A DNA stretch of 64,000 bases, taken from NCBI RefSeq assembly GCF_030345705.1, contig NZ_JAUASW010000002.1, forward strand, positions 62,001 through 126,000, given 5' to 3'. The notes beneath the pieces are model-generated. The model was not told where the DNA came from, searched no databases, and worked only from the letters and a program-made list of their open reading frames with translations. A program made the position numbers and the translations under genes. This DNA comes from Pelomonas sp. SE-A7. Lineage in GTDB: Bacteria > Pseudomonadota > Gammaproteobacteria > Burkholderiales > Burkholderiaceae_C. Numbering within the stretch: the first letter of the stretch is position 1; the number at the start of each line of letters is the position of its first letter. Below, piece by piece: positions 51,640-60,966 of this stretch.

Positions 51640-52509
51640 CTACTGCAGCAGCGGAGACTCGGCCCCCTCCAGTTCCACACCCTGCAGCGCGGCCGCACCG
51701 GCCAGCAGGTTCAGGTACTGGCGCAGGGCGGTCACATAGGCCTGCTGGCGCAGGGTCTGCGCGATGGCGCCCTCCACCGCTTCATAGGCCTGCTGCTGAC
51801 CCGCCTCGCGCGCCTCGACGCGGATGATGTGGAAGCCGAAGCGCGTCGTGATCAGGCGCGGCAGCACGCCGACATGGGCACTACCCTCATCCTGCGCGAA
51901 CAGCGCGGCCGCGAACTCGGGCGCGCAATCGCCGCGCTCCAGCCATCCAAGCTCGCCGCCCTGCCCGCCACTGGGGCAGTTGCTGGACTCGCTCGCCGCC
52001 TCGGCAAAGCTCGCCTCGTCGGCGCAGCGCAGGCCGATCAAGAGGCCCTCGGCCCGGCGGCGCAAGGCATCGATGTCCACGCCCGGCATCACGGCGAACA
52101 GGATGTGGCGGGCATTCACCCTCTCGCCCACGCTGTAGCGCGAACGGTGGGCCTCGTAGTAGCGGCGGCAGGCCGCCGCGTCGGGATCGGGCACGCGCAG
52201 CTCGCGCTCGAGCAGACGCTCGATGGCCGCCGAGGCGGCTTCGCTCTGCACGCCGTCCAGCGAGGCCACATCGTTCAGCGACAGCAGGCCGCCCTGCTGG
52301 GCCGCCTGGCGCAGCAGCTCCGAATACGCACGCTGGCGCAGCGACTCCGGGTCCGGCGACTCGCCGGCGCCATGCAAAGGAACGCCGTTGACCCGCGCCA
52401 CCGGAGCGATGTTGTCGCTCTTGTAGACATCCTGCTCTTGCGTCGCTGTCTTGGCGCTGTTGTTGCCACCGCCGCAAGTGCAGCTGCCGGTTCCACCACA
52501 TCCGCTCAT
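51640..52509 (-). CDS. Parvulin-type peptidyl-prolyl isomerase linked to nar
   Basis: A 289-residue protein starting MSGCGGTGSCTCGGGNNSAK, an unusual Cys/Gly-rich N-terminus. The central part has a SurA-N-like helical region (residues ~45-120). A PpiC/parvulin rotamase domain follows (RHILFAVMPGVDIDALRRRA, then GGELGWLERGDCAPEFAAAL and TRFGFHIIRVEAR). No signal peptide is seen, so it acts in the cytoplasm. Similar parvulins end nar operons in many proteobacteria, presumably helping to fold nitrate reductase subunits. GGAGAA upstream supports the ATG. Confidence 0.85.
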   Translation of the reverse strand: MSGCGGTGSCTCGGGNNSAKTATQEQDVYKSDNIAPVARVNGVPLHGAGESPDPESLRQRAYSELLRQAAQQGGLLSLNDVASLDGVQSEAASAAIERLLERELRVPDPDAAACRRYYEAHRSRYSVGERVNARHILFAVMPGVDIDALRRRAEGLLIGLRCADEASFAEAASESSNCPSGGQGGELGWLERGDCAPEFAAALFAQDEGSAHVGVLPRLITTRFGFHIIRVEAREAGQQQAYEAVEGAIAQTLRQQAYVTALRQYLNLLAGAAALQGVELEGAESPLLQ

Positions 52510-52531
52510 GAGGTTCTCCTTGATTCCAGGT

Positions 52532-53251
52532 TCAGCGCCGCTGCGGCGTCGTATGGCCGGGCGGCAGCGAGAGCTTGCGGCTGCGCACCAGCTGGTACGG
52601 ACGCACCAGGTAGGCAAGCGTGCCGAAACCGCTCCACACATGGACGAGGCGGGTGAACGGGAACACCAGGAACACCGTCATGCCGAGGAACATGTGCAGC
52701 TTGAACACCCAGGACGCGCCAGCCAGCAGCTCGACCGCACCGCTGCGGAAGGTGACGATGCGCTGGGCCCATTCGGCCAGCAGCATCATCATGCCGCCGT
52801 CCAGGTGCTGGGCCGACAGCGGGATGGTCGCGAGGCCAAGCGCCAGCTGAACCCACAGCAGCACCAGCAGGATGATGTCGCTGGCCTTGCTGTTGCGGCG
52901 GATGCGCTCGTCGCTCAGGCGGCGGTGCAGGAGGATGCTGACGCCGATGAAGCCCAGCAGGCCGGCGATGCCGCCGCTGACCATGGCCATCAGCTGCTTG
53001 TTGCCGGCGCTGATGAAGTGCTCGTACATGAAGTGCGGCGTCAGCATGCCGACCGTATGGCCGAAGAACAAGAACAGCACGCCGATGTGGAACAGGTTGC
53101 TGCCCCAGCGCAGGCTGCCCGCTCGCAGCAGCTGCGAGGAGTCGCTCTTCCAGCTGTACTGGTCGCGGTCGAAGCGCAGCAGGCTGCCGAGCAGGAAGAC
53201 CGCCAGGCAGATGTAGGGATAGAGCCCGAACAGGGCGTAGTCGATGCTCAT
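52532..53251 (-). CDS. narI: Respiratory nitrate reductase gamma subunit
   Basis: The 239-residue membrane cytochrome b carries quinol electrons to NarH. Five helices are visible. Haem-ligand histidines are in NLFHIGVLFLFFGHTVGM and in FKLHMFLGMTVFLVFPFTRLVHVWS. The start ATG overlaps the narJ stop (ATGA). It is about 14 residues longer than E. coli NarI. Confidence 0.94.
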   Translation of the reverse strand: MSIDYALFGLYPYICLAVFLLGSLLRFDRDQYSWKSDSSQLLRAGSLRWGSNLFHIGVLFLFFGHTVGMLTPHFMYEHFISAGNKQLMAMVSGGIAGLLGFIGVSILLHRRLSDERIRRNSKASDIILLVLLWVQLALGLATIPLSAQHLDGGMMMLLAEWAQRIVTFRSGAVELLAGASWVFKLHMFLGMTVFLVFPFTRLVHVWSGFGTLAYLVRPYQLVRSRKLSLPPGHTTPQRR

Positions 53252-53946
53252 GGACGCACTCCTTGGGAGGCCGTGTGGTTCGTCTTCTTGACGATGTGGA
53301 TGGGCTGGGGCGCGCCGGGCCGGCTCTGGCCCTTGGAGGAGCAGCCGTCGAAGGCCGGCGGCTCGGCCCAGGCCTCGTCCAGCGGCTCATCGACGGTGAT
53401 CTGCACGGCCTGCGGCCGCTCGCCGGCCAGCTCCAGCACCGCACCGATCGCGGCCGCATAGGGGTTGTTGTCGCGCTTGATCAGGGCGGTGTGGATGGCG
53501 TTCAGGATGTGGGCCATCTCGGCCAGGAAGGCGCGGGCCGTGGCCGGCTCCTGCGTGGAGCAGAACTCCAGCACCACAGGCAGGTAGTCGGGCAATTCGC
53601 TGGCATCGAAATACATGCCACCGGCTTCGTAGGTCTTGGCCAGGTCCACCAGGGCCGGGCCGCGCTCGCGCGAGTCGCCGTGCACATGCTCGAACAGATG
53701 CAGGCTGGTGGCGCGGCCGCGGTCGAAGGTCTCCACGTACTGGGCCTGCACCGCAAAGCGTTCGCCGCGGGCCAGGCGCAGCACCAGGCCCTCCAGCTCG
53801 GCCAGGCGCTCGCTGCTGAGAGCGCCCTCGTCGCGCAGCGCCTGCAGCAGCAGGGGCAGCTGTGTCAGCAGCTCGTCCGACGGATAGTCCAGCAGGCGCG
53901 CCAGCGCGCGGCAGCTGAGGGAGATCGCAGAAGTCTTCTTGCTCAT
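53248..53946 (-). CDS. narJ: Nitrate reductase assembly chaperone NarJ
   Basis: A 232-residue cytoplasmic chaperone of the TorD/DmsD/NarJ family: SCRALARLLDYPSDELLTQL at the N-terminus, then YVETFDRGRATSLHLFEHVHGDSRERG, the NarJ signature. It binds NarG before cofactor insertion. The start at ATG 53946 leaves 10 nt to the narH stop. Its end overlaps narI by 4 nt. The C-terminal tail (CSSKGQSRPGAPQPIHIVKK) is longer than usual. Confidence 0.93.
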   Translation of the reverse strand: MSKKTSAISLSCRALARLLDYPSDELLTQLPLLLQALRDEGALSSERLAELEGLVLRLARGERFAVQAQYVETFDRGRATSLHLFEHVHGDSRERGPALVDLAKTYEAGGMYFDASELPDYLPVVLEFCSTQEPATARAFLAEMAHILNAIHTALIKRDNNPYAAAIGAVLELAGERPQAVQITVDEPLDEAWAEPPAFDGCSSKGQSRPGAPQPIHIVKKTNHTASQGVRP

Positions 53947-53956
53947 CGCCGTCTCC

Positions 53957-55480
53957 TCACACCGTGGTCTTGATCGGGATCGTGCGGCGCTTCTCGCCGC
54001 CGAACAGGCTGACATTCGTCTCGCCCTCGGAGCAGCCGTTTCCGAAGCTGAAGCCGCAGCCGCCGCGCAGGTCGTAGGCGTTCTCGGCGTACTCGCGGTG
54101 CGTGGTCGGGATGACGAAGCGGTCCTCGTAGTTGGCGATGGCCATGGTCTGGTACATGTCCTCGACCTCGCTCCTGATCAGGCCGACCTGATCCAGCACC
54201 GCGCGGTTCTCGACGCCGTCCACATGCTTGCCGCGCTGGTAGGCGCGCATGGCGAGCATGCGCTCCAGCGCCCGCTCCACCGGCATCACATCGCCGGCGG
54301 TCAGGAGGTTGGCCAGGTACTGGACCGGGATGCGCAGCTGCTTGAGGTCCGGGATCTCGCCATTGCTGCCTATGTGGCCGGCATGGGCAGCGGCGCTGAT
54401 GGGCGACAGCGGCGGCACATACCAGACCATGGGCAGGGTGCGGTACTCCGGGTGCAGCGGCAGGGCCACCTTCCAATCGACCGCCATCTTGTAGACCGGG
54501 CTCTTGCGGGCCGACTCCAGCCACGCCTCGGGAATGCCGTCGCGGCGGGCCTGTTCGATCACGGCCGGATCGTGTGGATCCAGGAAGATGTCGAGCTGGG
54601 CCTGGTAGAGGTCCTTGTCTTCCTTGACGCTGGCGGCCTCCTCGATGCGGTCCGCGTCATACAGCAGCACGCCCAGGTAGCGGATGCGGCCCACGCAGGT
54701 TTCGGAGCAGACCGTCGGCTGGCCGGCCTCGATGCGCGGGTAGCAGAAGATGCACTTCTCGGCCTTGCCGCTCTGCCAGTTGTAGTAAATCTTCTTGTAG
54801 GGGCAGCCCGACACGCACATGCGCCAGCCACGGCACTTGTCCTGGTCGATCAGCACGATGCCGTCTTCCTCGCGCTTGTAGATCGAGCCCGAGGGGCAGG
54901 ACGCGACGCAGGCCGGGTTCAGGCAGTGCTCACAGAGCCTCGGCAAATACATCATGAAGGTGTTCTCGAACTGGCCGTAGATGTCCTTCTGCACATCCTC
55001 GAAGTTCTTGTCCTTGGCCCGCTTGACGAACTCGCCGCCGAGGATCTCCTCCCAGTTCGGGCCCCATTCGATCTTCTCCATGCGCTGGCCGGTGATCAGG
55101 CTGCGCGGGCGCGCCGTGGGCGCTGCCTTGCTCTTGGGCGCCGACTGCAGGTGGTCGTAGTCGAAGGTGAAGGGCTCGTAGTAGTCGTCGATCTGCGGCA
55201 GGTTCGGGTTGGCGAAGATGCGCATCAAGAGCTTCCACTTGCCACCCTGGCGCGGCTCGATCTCGCCGCTGGCCTTCCTCACCCAGCCGCCATGCCACTT
55301 GTCCTGGTTCTCCCATTCCTTGGGATAGCCGATGCCGGGCTTGGTCTCCACGTTGTTGAACCAGGCGTATTCCATGCCGGGACGGTTGGTCCAGACGTTC
55401 TTGCAGGTGACCGAACAGGTGTGGCAGCCGATGCACTTGTCCAGGTTCAGCACCATGCCGATTTGCGCGCGGATCTTCAT
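53957..55480 (-). CDS. narH: Respiratory nitrate reductase beta subunit
   Basis: The 507-residue iron-sulfur protein starts MKIRAQIGMVLNLDKCIGCH. Its four Fe-S clusters are bound by CIGCHTCSVTCKNVW, CEHCLNPACVASCPSG, CRGWRMCVSGCPYKK (Trp in place of one Cys, giving the 3Fe-4S centre), and CIFCYPRIEAGQPTVCSETC. It passes electrons from NarI to the molybdenum site of NarG. It overlaps the narG stop by 4 nt. Confidence 0.96.
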   Translation of the reverse strand: MKIRAQIGMVLNLDKCIGCHTCSVTCKNVWTNRPGMEYAWFNNVETKPGIGYPKEWENQDKWHGGWVRKASGEIEPRQGGKWKLLMRIFANPNLPQIDDYYEPFTFDYDHLQSAPKSKAAPTARPRSLITGQRMEKIEWGPNWEEILGGEFVKRAKDKNFEDVQKDIYGQFENTFMMYLPRLCEHCLNPACVASCPSGSIYKREEDGIVLIDQDKCRGWRMCVSGCPYKKIYYNWQSGKAEKCIFCYPRIEAGQPTVCSETCVGRIRYLGVLLYDADRIEEAASVKEDKDLYQAQLDIFLDPHDPAVIEQARRDGIPEAWLESARKSPVYKMAVDWKVALPLHPEYRTLPMVWYVPPLSPISAAAHAGHIGSNGEIPDLKQLRIPVQYLANLLTAGDVMPVERALERMLAMRAYQRGKHVDGVENRAVLDQVGLIRSEVEDMYQTMAIANYEDRFVIPTTHREYAENAYDLRGGCGFSFGNGCSEGETNVSLFGGEKRRTIPIKTTV

Positions 55481-58400
55481 GCCGTCACCTCTGCAGTTTC
55501 TTCGTCGAGCCAGTCGACCTTGGCCATCTTGCGCACCAGCACGAACTCGTCGCGGTTGGTGCCTATGGTTCCGTAGTAGTTGAAGCCGTAGCTCAGCTGC
55601 GCATAGCCGCCGATCATGTGCGTGGGCTTGGTGACGATGCGGGTCACCGAGTTGTGGATGCCGCCGCGCGTGCCGGTGATCTCCGACCCCGGCGTGTTGA
55701 TGATCTTTTCCTGCGAGTGGTACATCAGGGTCATGCCCGGTTTCACCCGCTGCGAGACCACCGCCCGTGCCGCGATCGCGCCGTTGGCGTTGTAGAGCTC
55801 GATCCAGTCGTTGTCGACGATGCCGGCGTCCTTGGCGTCCTGCTCCGACAGCCACACGACCGAGCCGCCGCGGTTCAGCGTCAGCATCATCAGGTTGTCG
55901 CTGTAGGTCGAGTGGATGCCCCACTTCTGGTGCGGCGTGATGAAGTTCAGCGCCACGGCCTTGTGGCCGTTGGGCTTGAGGTGCTCCACCTCGGCGATGG
56001 TCTTCAGGTCCACCGGCGGGCGGTAGCTGGTGAAGCCCTCGCCGAAGGCCTGCATCCAGGGATGGTCCTGGTAGAACTGCTGGCGCCCGGTGAGCGTGCG
56101 CCATGGGATCAGCTCATGGACATTGGTGTAGCCGGCGTTGTAGGAGACCTTCTCGCTTTCCAGGCCCGACCAGGTGGGCGAGCTGATGATCTTTCGCGGC
56201 TGCGCCTGGATGTCGCGGAAGCGGATCTTCTCGTCCTCGCGGTGCAGGGCCAGGTGGGCATGCTCGCGGCCGGTCTGCTTGCTGAGCGCCTCCCAGGCCT
56301 TGACGGCGACATGGCCGTTGGTCTCGGGGGCCAGCTGCAGGACGACCTCGGTGGCGTCGATGTCGGTCTCGATCTTCGGCATGCCGAAGGTGGCGCCCTC
56401 CTCGCGCACCCGGCCGTTCAGGTCGCCGAGCTGCTCGACCTCGGTCTTGGTGTCCCAGCCTATGCCCTTGCCGCCATTGCCCACCTTGTTCATCAAGGGG
56501 CCGAGGGCCGTGAAGCGCTTGTAGAGGTTGGGATAGTCGCGTTCCACCACCACCATCTGCGGTGCGGTCTTGCCGGGAATCAGCTCGCACTCGCCCTTCT
56601 TCCATTCCTTCACATCGAAGGGCTGGGCCAGCTCGGCCGGGCTGTCATGCATCAGCGGGCTCAGCACCAGTTCCTTCTCCACACCCAGGTGTCCGACGCA
56701 GAGCTCGCTGAACTTCTTGGCGAAGCCCTTGTAGATCTCCCAGTCGCTGCGGGCCTGCCAGGCCGGATCCACCGCGGTCGAGAGCGGGTGGATGAACGGG
56801 TGCATGTCGCTGGTGTTGAGGTCGTTCTTCTCGTACCAGGTAGCCGTGGGCAGAACGATGTCCGAATACAGGCAGGTCGTGCTCATGCGGAAGTCCAGCG
56901 TGACCAGCAGGTCCAGCTTGCCTTCGGGCGCCTTGGCATGCCACTCGACTTCCTGCGGTTTCGCATCGTTGGGACCCAGGTCCTTGCCCTGAACACCGTG
57001 GGTCGTTCCGAGCAGATGTTTGAGGAAGTACTCATGGCCCTTGCCCGAGGAGCCCAGGATGTTGGAGCGCCACACGAACATGTTGCGCGGCCAGTTGTTC
57101 GGATGGTCGGGGTCCTCGCAGCTCATGCGCAGCGAGCCGTCCTTCAGGCCCTGCACCGCGAAGTCCTTGGCATCGACGCCGGCCGCCTGGGCCTGCTTGA
57201 CCAGGTTGATCGGGTTGGTCTGCAGCTGCGGCGCGCTGGGCAGCCAGCCCATGCGCTCGGCGCGCACGTTGTAGTCGATCAGGCTGCCGCCGAACTTCTG
57301 CTTGTCGGCCAGCGGTGAGAGCACCTCGGACACATCCAGCTTCTCGTAGCGCCACTGGTCGGTATGGGCATAGAAGAAGCTGGTCGAGTTCTGCTGGCGC
57401 GGCGGGCGTATCCAGTCCAGCGCGAACGCGAGCGCGGTCCAGCCGGTCTGTGGCCGCAGCTTTTCCTGGCCCACGTAATGCGCCCAGCCGCCGCCGCTCT
57501 GGCCTATGCAGCCGCACATCATCAGCAGGTTGATGATGCCGCGGTAGTTCATGTCGCAGTGGTACCAGTGGTTCATGGCCGCGCCGATGATCACCATGGA
57601 CTTGCCGCGGGTCTTGTCGGCGTTGTCGGCGAACTGACGAGCCACGGCAACGACCTGCTCTCGTTTCACCCCCGTGATGCTCTCGGCCCAGGCCGGCGTG
57701 TAGGGCTTGTCGTCGTCGTAGCTTTCGGGCGTGTCGTCGCCGAAGCCGCGGTTGATGCCGTACTGCGCCACCTGCAGGTCGAACACGGTGGCGACCAGCA
57801 CCTCCTCGGCGTCCTCATGCTTGCCGAGCTTCAGGCGCACGGCCGGCACGCGGCGCTGGATCACGTCCTGCTGCTTGTTGGCGGTGAAGTGCGGCGTCTC
57901 CACGCCACCGAAGTAGGGGAAGCCGACCTCGACCAGCTCATGGGCCTGTTCGCCGTCCTCGACCACGCTGAGCTTCAGCTTCACGTCGCTGTCGCTGCGA
58001 GCCTCCTTGTTCTCGAGGTTCCACTTGCCTTCGTCGGCGCGGCCGTTGGGGCCCCAGCGGAAACCGATCGAACCATTCGGCAGCACCACCTTGCCCAGCT
58101 CGTCGAAGGCCAGGGTCTTCCACTCGGGGTTGTTGTCCTGGCCCAGCCTGCCGCCGAAGTCGCTGGCGCGCAGGTAGTGGTCGGGCACCAGCAGCTCGCG
58201 GCCGTCTGCCGTCGTCTGCTTCTTCAAGCGGACCAGCATGGGCAGGTCGGTGTAGCGGCGGGCGTAGTCGTCGAAGTACGCGGACCGCTTGTCGAAGAAG
58301 AACTCCTTCAGCACCACATGGCCCATGGCCATGGCGATGGCCGCGTCGGTGCCCTGCTTGGGGTGCAGCCAGAGGTCGGCCAGCTTGGAGATCTCGGCGT

Positions 58401-59253
58401 AGTCCGGCGTGATCGCCACCGTCTTGGCGCCCTTGTAGCGCACCTCGGTGAAGAAGTGGGCATCCGGCGTGCGCGTCTGCGGCACGTTGGAACCCCAGGC
58501 GATGATGAAGGTCGAGTTGTACCAATCGGCGCTCTCGGGCACGTCGGTCTGCTCGCCCCAGATCTGCGGGCTGGCCGGCGGCAGGTCGCAGTACCAGTCG
58601 TAGAAGCTCATGCAGACGCCGCCCATCAGGCTGAGATAGCGGCTGCCGGCGGCATAGGAGATCATCGACATGGCCGGGATCGGCGAGAAGCCGATCACGC
58701 GGTCGGGGCCATGCTTCTTGACCGTGTAGATGTTGGCCGAGGCGATGATCTCGTTGACCTCGTCCCAGCTCGAGCGCACGAAGCCGCCCAGGCCCCGGTC
58801 CTTCTGCCATTCACGCCGGGCTTCCGTGTTCTCGACGATGTTGGCCCAGGCGTCGACCGGCGTCCGGGCCACGGCGCGGGCGGCGCGCCAGGACTTGAGC
58901 AGCGAGCCGCGCACCATCGGGTACTTCACCCGGTTGGCGCTGTAAAGGTACCAGCTGTAGCTGGCACCACGGGCGCAGCCGCGAGGCTCGTGGTTGGGCA
59001 GGTCGGGCCGGGTGCGCGGGTAGTCGGTCTGCTGGGTTTCCCAGGTGACGATGCCGCCTTTGACATAGATCTTCCAGGAGCAGGAGCCGGTGCAGTTCGT
59101 GCCATGGGTGGAGCGCACGATCTTGTCGTGGGCCCAGCGGTCGCGGTAGGCGTCTTCCCAGGTCCGGTCCTCGCCGGTGGTGCGGCCGTGGCCGTCGGCG
59201 AAGTCTTGCTTGGGCTGCGCGAAGTAGCTCAGACGGTCGAGAAAGTGACTCAT
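55477..59253 (-). CDS. narG: Respiratory nitrate reductase alpha (molybdopterin) subunit
   Basis: The 1258-residue catalytic subunit (E. coli: 1247) reduces nitrate to nitrite at a molybdo-bis-MGD centre facing the cytoplasm. The FS0 cluster ligands are H50, C54, C58 and C93 (HGTNCTGSCSW ... RGCARG). The Mo-ligand Asp lies in the conserved WYCDLPPASPQIWGEQ segment. There is no Tat signal, as expected for the membrane-bound Nar type. It is 26 nt downstream of narK2, and narH overlaps its stop. Confidence 0.97.
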   Translation of the reverse strand: MSHFLDRLSYFAQPKQDFADGHGRTTGEDRTWEDAYRDRWAHDKIVRSTHGTNCTGSCSWKIYVKGGIVTWETQQTDYPRTRPDLPNHEPRGCARGASYSWYLYSANRVKYPMVRGSLLKSWRAARAVARTPVDAWANIVENTEARREWQKDRGLGGFVRSSWDEVNEIIASANIYTVKKHGPDRVIGFSPIPAMSMISYAAGSRYLSLMGGVCMSFYDWYCDLPPASPQIWGEQTDVPESADWYNSTFIIAWGSNVPQTRTPDAHFFTEVRYKGAKTVAITPDYAEISKLADLWLHPKQGTDAAIAMAMGHVVLKEFFFDKRSAYFDDYARRYTDLPMLVRLKKQTTADGRELLVPDHYLRASDFGGRLGQDNNPEWKTLAFDELGKVVLPNGSIGFRWGPNGRADEGKWNLENKEARSDSDVKLKLSVVEDGEQAHELVEVGFPYFGGVETPHFTANKQQDVIQRRVPAVRLKLGKHEDAEEVLVATVFDLQVAQYGINRGFGDDTPESYDDDKPYTPAWAESITGVKREQVVAVARQFADNADKTRGKSMVIIGAAMNHWYHCDMNYRGIINLLMMCGCIGQSGGGWAHYVGQEKLRPQTGWTALAFALDWIRPPRQQNSTSFFYAHTDQWRYEKLDVSEVLSPLADKQKFGGSLIDYNVRAERMGWLPSAPQLQTNPINLVKQAQAAGVDAKDFAVQGLKDGSLRMSCEDPDHPNNWPRNMFVWRSNILGSSGKGHEYFLKHLLGTTHGVQGKDLGPNDAKPQEVEWHAKAPEGKLDLLVTLDFRMSTTCLYSDIVLPTATWYEKNDLNTSDMHPFIHPLSTAVDPAWQARSDWEIYKGFAKKFSELCVGHLGVEKELVLSPLMHDSPAELAQPFDVKEWKKGECELIPGKTAPQMVVVERDYPNLYKRFTALGPLMNKVGNGGKGIGWDTKTEVEQLGDLNGRVREEGATFGMPKIETDIDATEVVLQLAPETNGHVAVKAWEALSKQTGREHAHLALHREDEKIRFRDIQAQPRKIISSPTWSGLESEKVSYNAGYTNVHELIPWRTLTGRQQFYQDHPWMQAFGEGFTSYRPPVDLKTIAEVEHLKPNGHKAVALNFITPHQKWGIHSTYSDNLMMLTLNRGGSVVWLSEQDAKDAGIVDNDWIELYNANGAIAARAVVSQRVKPGMTLMYHSQEKIINTPGSEITGTRGGIHNSVTRIVTKPTHMIGGYAQLSYGFNYYGTIGTNRDEFVLVRKMAKVDWLDEETAEVTA

Positions 59254-59279
59254 GGTGGGTCCTCAGGAAACTTGGCAAT

Positions 59280-60941
59280 TCAGGGGTTCTTGATCTCTGC
59301 GCCGCCGCGCAGGTAGAACCACCAGTTCAGCAACAGGCAGACGGCGTAGAACACGGCGAAGCCGTAGAAGGCGTACTGCGGCGTGCCGGCCTTGATCTGC
59401 TGACCGATCAGCACCGGCGCGATGAAGGCGCCGTAGGCCGCCACGGCCGAGGTCCAGCCCAGCACCGGGCCGGCCTGCTGGCGGTCGAAGATCACGCCCA
59501 CGCTGCGGAAGGTCGAGCCGTTGCCGACGCCGCTCGCGGCGAACAGCAGCACCATCAGGCCCATGAACATCGGAAAGTGCTGCTCCGGCGTGGCCGAGCC
59601 ATAGGCCTGCATCAGCACATAGCCGACGGCGGCCGATGCCACGACCATCACGGCCGAGATCACCTGGGTGACGATGGAGCCGCCCACCTTGTCGGAGATC
59701 CAGCCGCCGATCGGGCGCACGGCGGCGCCGACGAAGGGGCCGATCCAGGCATAGGTCAGGGCCGAAGGCGCGTTGGGGTTCTTCAGCGTGTGCTGCAGCA
59801 CGCCGGCCGCGTCGGGGATGTGCTGGAAGCCGAAGATCACCGTGATCGCCAGCGGCAGGGCCATCGAGAAGCCGATGAAGCTGCCGAAGGTCACGACGTA
59901 GAGCGCGGTCAGGCTCCAGGTGTGCTTGTTGGAGAAGATCGCGAACTGCTTGGCCACGTTCTCCTTCATGGCGCCGAAGGCCGCCAGCCGCATCACGGCC
60001 AGGGCCGCGACGATGTCCAGCGGAATCGCCACCCACATGTTCAGGAGGCCCAGGCCCGTGGGTGCGGGCAGGTAGAGGTAGAGCATCCCGATCGATGGGA
60101 TGAAGGCCAGCGAGTACAGGTAGGTGATCTTCAGGAACGCCGAGATCGGCGAGCCGCTGTTCGGCGTCACCGTCTTCAGGTTGTTCATGCCGAACCAGCA
60201 GAGCATGGACAGAGGCACCAGGGACAGCACCCAGGCGAAGCCGGCGTTCTGGATCCAGGTCGGCGTGCCGGCCTTGATCTTGCCGAAGATCCAGCCGCTG
60301 TCCTTCACCAGCAGCATGGGCTCGCCGCCGAAGCCGAGCCAGCCGAACAGGCTGACCGTCATCACCAGCGGGATCACGATCTGCATCGTGGTCACGCCGA
60401 AGTTGCCCAGGCCGGCATTGAGGCCCAGGGCCGTGCCCTGCAGGCGCTTGGGGAAGAAGGTCGAGATGTTGGACATCGACGAAGCGAAGTTGCCGCCGCC
60501 CACGCCGGACCACAGGGCCATCAGCTGGAAGGCCCACAGCGGCCAGTCCTTGTGCTGCAGGCAGATGCCGGTGCCGATCGCCGGCGCCAGCAGCATGGCC
60601 GTGGTCAGGAAGATGGTGTTGCGGCCGCCGGCCATGCGGATCAGGAAGCTGGCCGGGATGCGCATGGTGGCGCCCGAAATGCCGGCGATGGCGGTCAGCG
60701 TGAACAGCTCGGCCTGCGTGAACGGGAAGCCCAGGTTCAGCATCTGCACCGTGATGATTCCCCACATGCCCCAGACCGCGAAGCCGCAGAGCAAGGCGGG
60801 AATCGAGATCCAGAGGTTGCGGTAGGCGATGCGCTTGCCGGTCGAGTTCCAGTAGCTCTCGTCTTCGGGACGCCAGTCCTGGATATCGGCACCGCTGTCG
60901 GTGGCGACAACCGGGGCGACGCGGGTGGTCGTGGTGTTCAT
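59280..60941 (-). CDS. narK2: Nitrate/nitrite antiporter NarK2-like
   Basis: A 553-residue MFS transporter with 12-14 helices. The nitrate signatures are GNFASSMSNISTFFPKRLQG (first half) and a second Gly-rich AASGVGNGSTFRSVGVIFD. It has an N-terminal extension of ~50 residues (DWRPEDESYWNSTGK) and a soluble insert near residue 250. NarK2-type proteins exchange nitrate for nitrite. ATG 60941 gives MNTTTTRVAPVVA; in-frame codons before it overlap narK1. Confidence 0.92.
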   Translation of the reverse strand: MNTTTTRVAPVVATDSGADIQDWRPEDESYWNSTGKRIAYRNLWISIPALLCGFAVWGMWGIITVQMLNLGFPFTQAELFTLTAIAGISGATMRIPASFLIRMAGGRNTIFLTTAMLLAPAIGTGICLQHKDWPLWAFQLMALWSGVGGGNFASSMSNISTFFPKRLQGTALGLNAGLGNFGVTTMQIVIPLVMTVSLFGWLGFGGEPMLLVKDSGWIFGKIKAGTPTWIQNAGFAWVLSLVPLSMLCWFGMNNLKTVTPNSGSPISAFLKITYLYSLAFIPSIGMLYLYLPAPTGLGLLNMWVAIPLDIVAALAVMRLAAFGAMKENVAKQFAIFSNKHTWSLTALYVVTFGSFIGFSMALPLAITVIFGFQHIPDAAGVLQHTLKNPNAPSALTYAWIGPFVGAAVRPIGGWISDKVGGSIVTQVISAVMVVASAAVGYVLMQAYGSATPEQHFPMFMGLMVLLFAASGVGNGSTFRSVGVIFDRQQAGPVLGWTSAVAAYGAFIAPVLIGQQIKAGTPQYAFYGFAVFYAVCLLLNWWFYLRGGAEIKNP

Positions 60942-60966
60942 GGTGTTTCCTTGTGTGCCGTCGGGG

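Noticed and set aside
57364..59316. 650-codon plus-strand frame antisense to narG
   Set aside because: Shadow of narG in high-GC DNA.
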